Source of the DNA: Planctomycetota bacterium
GTDB lineage: Bacteria > Planctomycetota > Phycisphaerae > Phycisphaerales > UBA1924
DNA: 64,000 nt
Direction: 5' to 3'
NCBI GenBank assembly: GCA_023432465.1
Contig: JAEYUO010000016.1
Location: 18,048 to 82,047 of the forward strand
Part shown: positions 18,076 through 24,961 of the stretch, in pieces
How the letters are laid out: each line of letters opens with the position of its first letter
Position numbering within the stretch: position 1 is the first letter of the stretch
Position numbers and translations under genes: made by a program
Notes under the pieces: generated by a model
What the model was told of the DNA's origin: nothing
The model's database searches: none
Seen by the model: only the letters and a program-made list of their open reading frames with translations

Positions 18076-19349
18076 CTCATCGATTGCTTCAGCCTCCCCA
18101 CGCACTCCGCGATGATCGGCACCGCCCGGTCGATCTCTTCCCGTGTTGTCTCGCGTGAGATCGAGAACCGCAGCGTCCCGTGCGCATACACCGGGTCGAT
18201 CTTCATCGCCTTCAGCACCGGCGAGGCCTCCAGCGAGCCCGATGAGCACGCCGCGCCCGCCGAGCACGCGATGCCCCGCTCCGACAGCAGCAGCAACAAC
18301 GCCTCCGCCTCCAGCCGCGGGAAGCCGATGCTGCTCGTGTTCCACAGGCGGTCGCGCTCTCCCGCCCGCGGCCCGTTCACCCGCGCATCCGGCACGCGCG
18401 CCAGCAGCTCGCGCTCAAAGTAATCGCGCAGCCCGCCCGCCGCCGCCCGCCGCTCCGGCTCCGCCAGCCACGCCTCCGCCAGCCGGCACGCCACCCCCGC
18501 GCCCACGATTCCCGCGATGTTCTCCGTCCCGCCGCGCCGGCCAAGCTCCTGTTCCCCGTGCACCAGCGTCGCCGTCCGCACACCCGGCCGCGAATACAGC
18601 ACACCCACACCCTTCGGCCCATGAAACTTGTGCGGCGAGTACGTCAGCAGATCAACCGCCAGCGGCCGCGCGGCCCAATCGTCCTCATCTGGTTCCTCCG
18701 CCCCCGCGCTCCCTTCGCCCTGCACGCGCGTCGGCATCTTCCCTGCCCACTGCGTCGCATCGCAGTGATACATCACCCCGCGATCGCGGCACAGTTCGCC
18801 GATCTCATGCACCGGCTGCACCGTCCCCGTCTCGTTGTTGGCCCACTGCACACTCACCAGCGCGACCTCGCGCCCCGCCTCGGGCGCGTGATGCTCATCC
18901 AGCAGCCGCGCAACCGATTCCGCGCTCACCCGCCCCGCATCATCCAGCTCCGCCGTCAGCACCCGCACCCGCTCCTCCCGCTCCAGCGCGCTCGCCAGCT
19001 CGCGGATCGCGATGTGCTCAACCGGCGAGATGATGATTGTCGCCCGCGGCCTGCCCGCCGCCTCCGCCGCCCGTCCCGCCAACCCCCGCGCCAGCAGGTG
19101 CCCTCGGATCGCCAGGTCAATCGCCTCCGTCCCGCTCCCAACAAACGTGATGTGTCGCGGCCGTGCCCCGATCAGTTCCGCCGCGGCCCGCCGCGCCAGA
19201 TCCAGCTTCTGCCGCGCAAGCTGCCCCGGCCGATGAATGCTCGACGGGTTGTACCAAAGCTCGCCCAGCATCTGCTGCATCGCCGCGACCACGTCCGGCG
19301 CAGGCCGTGTCGTCGCGTTGTGGTCGAGGATGATCGGGGTGCTGGTCAT
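18066..19349 (-). CDS. Cysteine desulfurase (IscS/NifS family)
   Basis: A 427-residue PLP enzyme that removes sulfur from cysteine for Fe-S cluster or thio-cofactor assembly. It opens with the typical LDHNATT, has the PLP-binding lysine in YSPHKFHGPKGVGVLY, and the mobile catalytic-cysteine loop ACSAGAACSSGSLEAS, matching the IscS-like class. A charged insert rich in D and E (EGSAGAEEPDEDDWA) sits about 25 residues before the PLP lysine. The ATG at 19349 begins MTSTPIILDHNATT; upstream codons to 19436 look non-coding. No iscU, iscA or sufB lies alongside. Confidence 0.92.
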   Translation of the reverse strand: MTSTPIILDHNATTRPAPDVVAAMQQMLGELWYNPSSIHRPGQLARQKLDLARRAAAELIGARPRHITFVGSGTEAIDLAIRGHLLARGLAGRAAEAAGRPRATIIISPVEHIAIRELASALEREERVRVLTAELDDAGRVSAESVARLLDEHHAPEAGREVALVSVQWANNETGTVQPVHEIGELCRDRGVMYHCDATQWAGKMPTRVQGEGSAGAEEPDEDDWAARPLAVDLLTYSPHKFHGPKGVGVLYSRPGVRTATLVHGEQELGRRGGTENIAGIVGAGVACRLAEAWLAEPERRAAAGGLRDYFERELLARVPDARVNGPRAGERDRLWNTSSIGFPRLEAEALLLLLSERGIACSAGAACSSGSLEASPVLKAMKIDPVYAHGTLRFSISRETTREEIDRAVPIIAECVGRLKQSMSQL

Positions 19350-19450
19350 GTGGAGAATCACAAGCCGGAAGATCGCACTCCGGCAGCAGATCGTAGTGCA
19401 TCGGCGCCCAGCGACATGGAGCCCGCAGCTCCGCACTATCCTGCTCCCCC

Positions 19451-20725
19451 ATGCGCATCCTCATCGCCACAGTCGGCTCCTCCGGGGATGTCAACCCCTT
19501 CATCGCCGTCGGGCGGGCGCTCGCTTCCCGCGGCCATGAAGTCCGCATGCTCGTCAATCCCTTCTTCGAGTCCGCCGTCCTCCAGGCCGGCCTCACCATG
19601 GAACCACTCGGCGAGGAGATCGACTTCCGCATCCTCGCCCAGCTCCCCAACGCCGTGCACCCCACCCGCGGCTCACTCGTCATCCTGCGCGAGCTGGTGT
19701 TCCCCCACGTCCAAACCATCTACCACCGCACCGACGAGCTCATCACCTCCTTCAAGCCCGATGTCGTCTTCTCTCACCACATCTGCACCGGCACCTCCTG
19801 GGCCTGCGTCCGCCGCGGTGTGCCGTGGGCCACGGGCGTGCTTTCCCCGGCGATGTGGTTCAACCCGCGCGACCCCGCACGTTACCACCCCTGGGCGCCG
19901 GAGAACCCCAGCGAACGCTTCTCCCGCTTTGGCCTGTGGCTCGGCAAGTTCATCATGCGCTGGCAGTTTGATCGCCCGCTGAACGCAACCCGCCGCGAGC
20001 TCGGCCTCCCGCCCGCACGGGACATGGTCTTCAGCGAGGCCGCCGCCGGGAACGCCGCCCTCGGTCTGTGGTCGCCGACGATCCGCGGCCCGCTCCCCGG
20101 CGATCCGCCCAACGCCCGCATCTGCGGCTTCGCCTGGCACGACCGCTTCGCGCGCTTCGAGAGCGCAAGCGGCGAGCTCGAGCGATTCATCGACGATTGC
20201 GAGCGCGCGGGCGAACCGCCCATCGTCTTCACCCTCGGCACCGCCGTCGTCCACGCAAGCACCAACTTCTATGTCGAAGCCGCACGCGCAGCGAAGAAGC
20301 TCGGCCGCCGCGCAGTCCTGCTCACCAACCGGCCCGAGTACGCACCACCCGCTGGCGAGCTCAGTGACCGAATCCGCGCGTTCGACTACGCCCCCTTCGG
20401 CTGGCTCTTCCCGCGAGCCGCGTGCATCGTCCACCACTGCGGCGTCGGCACCACCGCCCAGGCCTGGCGCAGCGGCCGCCCGACCGTCTGCGTGCCGCAC
20501 GCATACGACCAGTTCGACAACGCCCTGCGCGCCAAGCGCCTCGGTTGCTCCGTCACACTCAACGCAACCCGCGCAACCGCGTCGCGACTCGAAGCCGCCC
20601 TCCGCGAAGTGCTCAACACTCCCCGTTACGCCGCCCGCGCCGCCGAAGTCGGTACGCGTCTTCGAAACGAAGACGGCGCATCCGCCGCGGCCTTCGAACT
20701 CGAGCGCATCGCGGGCAAGAGCTGA
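19451..20725 (+). CDS. UGT-type glycosyltransferase (GT1/GT28-like)
   Basis: A 424-residue GT-B fold enzyme. The N-terminus has the glycine-rich TVGSSGDVNPFIAVGRALASRGHEV that begins sterol and macrolide glycosyltransferases. The C-terminal donor site has VFTLGTAVVH, the PFGWLFPRAACIVHHCGVGTT segment (HHGGxGT variant with Cys) and VPHAYDQFDNA. It most likely transfers a sugar from a nucleotide sugar to a lipid or small aglycone at the membrane. It diverges from the cysteine desulfurase gene with about 100 nt between starts. The acceptor is unknown. Confidence 0.85.
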   Translation: MRILIATVGSSGDVNPFIAVGRALASRGHEVRMLVNPFFESAVLQAGLTMEPLGEEIDFRILAQLPNAVHPTRGSLVILRELVFPHVQTIYHRTDELITSFKPDVVFSHHICTGTSWACVRRGVPWATGVLSPAMWFNPRDPARYHPWAPENPSERFSRFGLWLGKFIMRWQFDRPLNATRRELGLPPARDMVFSEAAAGNAALGLWSPTIRGPLPGDPPNARICGFAWHDRFARFESASGELERFIDDCERAGEPPIVFTLGTAVVHASTNFYVEAARAAKKLGRRAVLLTNRPEYAPPAGELSDRIRAFDYAPFGWLFPRAACIVHHCGVGTTAQAWRSGRPTVCVPHAYDQFDNALRAKRLGCSVTLNATRATASRLEAALREVLNTPRYAARAAEVGTRLRNEDGASAAAFELERIAGKS

Positions 20726-20763
20726 TGCCCGCCGCAGTCGTAGCGACCGGGCCACTCCCCTTC

Positions 20764-21546
20764 TTATCTGTCCCCATCCGTGGAGATCTGGGGCGTACTG
20801 CTTTCCCCCGCGGCTTCCAGCCTCCATCCCGTCTCCGCGATCAGCCGCAGCTCCAGATCCCGCGAGATCTCCCCCGCCGACATCCCCGCGTAATCCCGCA
20901 TCGGCAGGAACCGCAGCCGCGCACGCGCAGGCACCACTAGCGCCGCCGAGATCGACTCCGTCCGCGCAGTCCCCTCGATCACCACCTGCAGAACCCGCGC
21001 CGCCCCGCGCGAAACCAGCAACCCCACGCCCGGCGCAAACGCAACGATCCGCCCCGGCGGCGCAATCCGCCCCTCCGGATACACGCCCACCACGCCGCCT
21101 GACTTCAAGTGCTTGATGGCCACCCGCGCTGCCGCCGAATCATTGCCGCGATGGATCGTCCCGCCGTTCTCCCCCGCGACTTCCACACGGCTCACCGAGA
21201 TGACATCCGCCAGTTCCCACAGCCATGCAAACCGCGGATGCTGCATGTCCTTGGCCATCATCCACTTGATCTCAAACGGACACACCGTCTGAATCAGCAT
21301 CGGGTCAAGCCCCGAGGTGTGGTTCGCAACAACCACCAGCGGCCCCGGCTCGCGCATCGCGGGAACATTCTCCCGCCCCTCAACACGCACCCGCTGCATC
21401 ACCCGCGCATGCACCCGCGCAAACAGCATCGCCAGCGCGACGTTGATGTCGTGCGGCCGCGGCGAGCGATACGTAAGCGCATGCGCAGCCCCAGCCCACA
21501 AGAGCCAGGCGATCGCGGCGAGAATGGCAGACGAAGCAATCGTCAC
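20764..21546 (-). CDS. 1-acylglycerol-3-phosphate acyltransferase-like protein (PlsC family)
   Basis: A 260-residue acyltransferase with an N-terminal membrane helix (ASSAILAAIAWLLWAGAAHA), the HX4D motif as NHTSGLD, the substrate loop near ISVSRVE and the third motif VGVYPEGRIAPPG. The family transfers acyl chains to lysophosphatidic acid or related lipids on the inner membrane. GTG at 21546 is chosen because the codons upstream lie in a repetitive tract and look non-coding. It is convergent with the glycosyltransferase gene, 38 nt away. Confidence 0.85.
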   Translation of the reverse strand: MTIASSAILAAIAWLLWAGAAHALTYRSPRPHDINVALAMLFARVHARVMQRVRVEGRENVPAMREPGPLVVVANHTSGLDPMLIQTVCPFEIKWMMAKDMQHPRFAWLWELADVISVSRVEVAGENGGTIHRGNDSAAARVAIKHLKSGGVVGVYPEGRIAPPGRIVAFAPGVGLLVSRGAARVLQVVIEGTARTESISAALVVPARARLRFLPMRDYAGMSAGEISRDLELRLIAETGWRLEAAGESSTPQISTDGDR

Positions 21547-21643
21547 GGGCCGGATGTTAGCGGGCACAAGCAAGAAGGCGGGAAGTCCTCGGTCCCGAAG
21601 TCCTGAGTGCTGATGAGGCCGACGTATGGATCGTGAGCATCGA

Positions 21644-21713
21644 ACCCACGACCCAGGACCCACGACTCAGGACTCAGGACCCATGACTCAGGACTCAGGA
21701 CTCAGGACTCAGC
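21644..21713. repeat. Heptamer tandem array (ACYCASG x10)
   Basis: Ten consecutive 7-nt units of consensus ACYCASG run without any slip in period between the divergent plsC-like and rarA genes. An inverted match (AGTCCTGAGT) lies just upstream near 21599-21608, so the array can fold back on itself. The right end is 22 nt from the rarA start codon. Confidence 0.85.
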
Positions 21714-21735
21714 ATCCCCTTCCCTACCCTTCCCC

Positions 21736-23193
21736 GTGACCGACCTCTGGGCCGAGAAACGCGAGAAAGCCATCCGCGGCGTCGAGCCCCTCGCCGTCCG
21801 CATGCGCCCGCGCACCATCGACGAGTTCGCCGGCCAGAAGCACATCCTCGCCCCCGGCAAGCTCCTCTGGCGCATGCTCCAAGCCGAGAAAGCCGGCGCC
21901 GGCCGCGGAGCTCTGACCAGCATTATCCTCCACGGCCCGCCCGGCACCGGCAAGACCACCCTCGCCGAGCTCATCGCCCGCCACACCAACCGCCACTTCG
22001 AGCGCGAGAACGCCGCCTCCGTCGGCGTCGCCCGCATCCGCGAGATCAGCGACCTCGCCCGCAAACGTCTCCTCGAGAACGGCAAACGCACCGTCCTCTT
22101 CCTCGACGAGATCCACCGCTTCAGCCGCGCCCAGCAGGACGTCTTGCTCGCCGACGTCGAACGCGGCGTGCTCACCCTCATCGGCGCGACCACCGAGAAC
22201 CCCCTCTTCGCCGTCAACTCCGCCCTCGTCTCGCGCTCCACCCTCTTCCGCCTCGAGTCCCTCACCGAAGAAGAAATCATCGACGTCCTCCGCCGCGCGA
22301 TCGCCGACCCCGACCGCGGCTACGGCAAGCTCCCGCTCCAGGTCACCGACGACGCCCTCCGCGTCTGGGCCATCAAATGCGACGGCGATGCCCGCCGCGC
22401 CCTCACCGCGCTGGAGGTCGCCGTGCTCTCCTCGACACCCGCGCACCCCGACACCTCGACGCCTTCCCCCGAAACCTCGACACCTTCTCCCGACGCACCT
22501 TCCCCCATCCTGATCTCCCGCCAGGACGCCGAAGACTCCATCCAGCAGAAGGCCGCCGTCTACGACCACTCCGGCGACCAGCACTACGACGCCGCCAGCG
22601 CGATGATCAAGTCCGTCCGCGGCAGCGACCCCGACGCCGCCATCTACTGGATCGCCATGATGCTCGAGGCCGGCGAAGATGTCCGCTTCATCGCGCGCCG
22701 ACTCGCCATCCTCGCCAGCGAGGACATCGGGAACGCTGATCCGCGGGGCATTATGGTGGCCGCGGCGTGCTGGGAGCTGGTGGAGCGGGTGGGGATGCCC
22801 GAGGCGCGGATCATTCTGGCGCAGTGCGCGACGTATCTGGCGCTTGCGCCCAAGAGCAACGCGGCGTACAACGCGATCAACGCGGCGATGGCGGATGTGA
22901 AGGAGGGGCGGACGATCGCGGTGCCGATGCACATCAAGGATGGGAATGTTCGGAAGGCGGGGCAGAAGTCCGAGGGCTCGAAGCGTGATGGTGAGGCGTA
23001 TGCCTATGCGCACACCGATGGGATCCGCACGGGCGAGCGGGGTGTGGGGATGGTGGGAACGCAGGACTATCTTGGCGTCAGCAAGAGCTACTACCAGCCG
23101 ACGGAGTTTGGGGCGGAGAAGCTGCTCAAGGAGCGGCTGGAAGAGGTGAAGCGGCTGCGGAGTTCCGGAGGGAGCACAGAGCAAGCGGAGTAA
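21736..23193 (+). CDS. rarA: Replication-associated recombination protein A (RarA/MgsA)
   Basis: A 485-residue AAA+ ATPase of the clamp-loader clade that acts at stalled replication forks. It carries MRPRTIDEFAGQKHIL, Walker A GPPGTGKTT, Walker B LFLDEIHRFS, sensor 1 IGATTENP and the arginine-finger region SRSTLFRLESL. The tetramerisation region YDHSGDQHYDAASAMIKSVR and the later VGTQDYLGVSKSYYQP ending are typical. Two oddities: a Pro/Thr/Ser insert made of three roughly 21-nt direct repeats (22430-22500) and an abrupt change in codon style near 22735. Its last codons lie inside a purine-rich repeat. The start is GTG at 21736. Confidence 0.95.
   Translation: MTDLWAEKREKAIRGVEPLAVRMRPRTIDEFAGQKHILAPGKLLWRMLQAEKAGAGRGALTSIILHGPPGTGKTTLAELIARHTNRHFERENAASVGVARIREISDLARKRLLENGKRTVLFLDEIHRFSRAQQDVLLADVERGVLTLIGATTENPLFAVNSALVSRSTLFRLESLTEEEIIDVLRRAIADPDRGYGKLPLQVTDDALRVWAIKCDGDARRALTALEVAVLSSTPAHPDTSTPSPETSTPSPDAPSPILISRQDAEDSIQQKAAVYDHSGDQHYDAASAMIKSVRGSDPDAAIYWIAMMLEAGEDVRFIARRLAILASEDIGNADPRGIMVAAACWELVERVGMPEARIILAQCATYLALAPKSNAAYNAINAAMADVKEGRTIAVPMHIKDGNVRKAGQKSEGSKRDGEAYAYAHTDGIRTGERGVGMVGTQDYLGVSKSYYQPTEFGAEKLLKERLEEVKRLRSSGGSTEQAE
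22430..22500 (+). repeat. In-frame roughly 21-nt direct repeats inside rarA
   Basis: Units beginning CCTCGACRCC occur at about 22430, 22454 and 22475, the last two exactly 21 nt apart, encoding TSTPSP-type heptapeptides. They fall between the lid domain and the tetramerisation domain, where an insert can be tolerated. Confidence 0.75.
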
Positions 23194-23273
23194 GCAGAGG
23201 GCAGCGGAGTGGGAGTGTTGGAGGGGGAATGGCGGAGAGGTTGGCCGCGGATGAACGCGGATGAACGCAGATC
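23167..23273. repeat. Compound repeat at the end of rarA (GCAGAG tract plus GATGAACGC element)
   Basis: The stretch starts with a purine-rich tract that supplies the last codons and stop of rarA (CAGAGCAAGCGGAG at 23177-23190). It continues with GGAGAGG and then two copies of GCGGATGAAC-type units (23244-23272). The second part is almost identical to 31493-31521, where it is likewise preceded by GGAGAGG. Confidence 0.7.
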
Positions 23274-23288
23274 CGGAATGGAACAGTG

Positions 23289-23981
23289 TCAGATCGATTT
23301 GCTGGGATTGACGGCCGCGCCGCACTCGGGGCATTGGTTCGTGGTCAGACCCGCGAGGTCATAGTCGCACTTGGCGCAGTGGCCGGGCTTGCGCCAGCGG
23401 ATCTCGCGGCGGAGTTTCACGAGGGAGAAGATGATGGCCGCGAAGGCGGCGAGGATGGAGAGGTCGCCGAGGACGCCGAGCCAGAGGATGCGGCGGGTTG
23501 AGCCGCCGCCGGAGGCGTAGTAGCCCACCTTGCCAGATATGTACGAGCCAGGGATCGCCTGATCGATACCAGCCAAGATTTCCTGCCGGCTGAGCCGATC
23601 ATTGATGGGACGCATTCCGACAAGTTCCCACAGTCGGACCTTGTCTTGATGGGTCTCGATGATGCAGTGCCACATCCCCCAACGATGCTTGCTGTTGAGC
23701 ATCCAAAGGGATATCGCACGGCGCGAGGCGTCAGTCCAGTCTGCCGGATCAAGTTCATTCTGTCGGACGACCTTCCATTGACCGTTCGTCTGAGTGGCGA
23801 ATAACTCGGGAAAGTGCATGCCGGTTTGTCGGGCCTTCCCGAACAGGCCTGCTGTTGCGGTTCCGACAACCGTTCCGTCCCGGAAGGCAGGCAGTTGTGA
23901 CGCACTGAGCACGACATACCCCAACGCCGCGACGATCACCGCCACGTACACCACCGCGCGGAATGGCCTGCGGATCTTCAC
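23289..23981 (-). CDS. Membrane protein with C-terminal zinc ribbon (paralog B)
   Basis: A 230-residue protein: N-terminal membrane helix (RAVVYVAVIVAALGYVVLSA), an extracytoplasmic domain of about 120 residues with IHH-less mixed content, a second hydrophobic segment (ILWLGVLGDLSILAAFAAII) and a C-terminal ribbon CAKCDYDLAGLTTNQCPECG. It is a tandem paralog of the upstream gene: the first 17 residues and last 90 are nearly identical while the middle differs. The start is GTG at 23981, which overlaps the upstream stop by 4 nt (GTGA), implying translational coupling. The ribbon probably binds zinc in the cytoplasm. Function is unknown. Confidence 0.8.
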   Translation of the reverse strand: MKIRRPFRAVVYVAVIVAALGYVVLSASQLPAFRDGTVVGTATAGLFGKARQTGMHFPELFATQTNGQWKVVRQNELDPADWTDASRRAISLWMLNSKHRWGMWHCIIETHQDKVRLWELVGMRPINDRLSRQEILAGIDQAIPGSYISGKVGYYASGGGSTRRILWLGVLGDLSILAAFAAIIFSLVKLRREIRWRKPGHCAKCDYDLAGLTTNQCPECGAAVNPSKSI

Positions 23982-24676
23982 GGGTCATGTACCTTTGTGC
24001 TGGGTTGCAGAATCACCGCCCCGCCGCACTCAGGACACCTGTCGGCAGTAAGCCCGGCCAAGTCGTAGTCGCACTCGGCGCAGTGGCCGGGCGTGCGCCA
24101 CCGCACCTCGCTGCGGAGCTTCACGAGGGAGAAGACGATCGCTGCAAGCGCCGCGAGGATGGAGAGATCGCCGAGGACGCCGAGCCAGAGGATGCGCTTG
24201 GTAGAGCCGCCGCCGGAGGCGTAGAAGACAATCTTGGGCTGGGGAACAAGCGTGGGATACGCTTGTCCGATTGCCGCGAGAATGCTCAGTCGCGACGCTC
24301 GGTCGAGCTGTTTTGCCGCGTCCTGCCAGCAGTCGATTGTGACCAAGTCGTGAGAAGTCTCGACGACTTGATGCCAGACACCAACTCGATGCGTTGGCCG
24401 AAGAAAGCGAACGACGACCAGGTTGTCGGAGTTTGATGCGTGGTCTGCATAGCTACTCAAGACCTGCCAACTACCGGCGAAGGGAGCGACAAACACGGCG
24501 TTGCCATAGTTCGAATGTGTTCGTTCCGACTGACCGGTCAATCGAGCAAAGGCTGCACCGACGAAAGTGCGATTGGTGACGGCCGGCTGTCGTGCCGCAC
24601 TGAACACCACATACCCCACCGATGCGACGATCACCGCCACGTACACCACCGCGCGGAATGGTCTGCGAATCTTCAC
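23978..24676 (-). CDS. Membrane protein with C-terminal zinc ribbon (paralog A)
   Basis: A 232-residue first member of the tandem pair, with the same KIRRPFRAVVYVAVIVA amino end, a divergent middle domain, a hydrophobic segment ILWLGVLGDLSILAALAAIV and the ribbon CAECDYDLAGLTADRCPECGGA. The start is GTG at 24676. The conserved ends and divergent centre suggest that the exposed domain is under different selection while the anchor and ribbon are held. A third ribbon protein lies at 36198-36923. No known function. Confidence 0.8.
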   Translation of the reverse strand: MKIRRPFRAVVYVAVIVASVGYVVFSAARQPAVTNRTFVGAAFARLTGQSERTHSNYGNAVFVAPFAGSWQVLSSYADHASNSDNLVVVRFLRPTHRVGVWHQVVETSHDLVTIDCWQDAAKQLDRASRLSILAAIGQAYPTLVPQPKIVFYASGGGSTKRILWLGVLGDLSILAALAAIVFSLVKLRSEVRWRTPGHCAECDYDLAGLTADRCPECGGAVILQPSTKVHDP

Positions 24677-24830
24677 GGTTCAGATTGTGACCTGCCGCGG
24701 GGGAAATCGCAAGAGCAGATATTGTTTCTGCGGCACTCGGCTGCGTTCTGCGGGAACCTCTGCGTGCCTGTTCCGTCGCGCAGCCGCGCAACCCGTCGCT
24801 GGCGCTCGGGGCTCTGATCGTCAGTGTGCC

Positions 24831-24913
24831 TTCGCGCTTTTCGCGACTTTCGCGCTAAACGCTTCTCCCCTCTTTACTCGGTGGCCTCTGTGTCCGCCTC
24901 GGTGACCTCTGTG
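24831..24913. repeat. Two short-period repeats in the dnaB 3' flank
   Basis: TTCGCG-based units recur with a 9-nt period at 24831-24856. CTCGGTGRCCTCTGTG occurs twice with a 21-nt period (24877-24892 and 24898-24913). Both lie in the 285-nt gap between dnaB and the zinc-ribbon pair, where I see no gene. Confidence 0.65.
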
Positions 24914-24929
24914 GACCTGTCTTGAAGAA

Positions 24930-24948
24930 CACGGGCAGGATGCCCGTG
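24930..24948 (-). terminator. Hairpin after dnaB
   Basis: CACGGGCA and TGCCCGTG form an 8-bp stem with a 3-nt loop, 13 nt beyond the dnaB stop codon. On the minus strand it is followed by TTCTTC, a weak T-tract. It may end dnaB transcription, but CACGGGCA-type hairpins also occur as dispersed repeats in related genomes. Confidence 0.55.
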
Positions 24949-24961
24949 CCACGGGGAGAGC

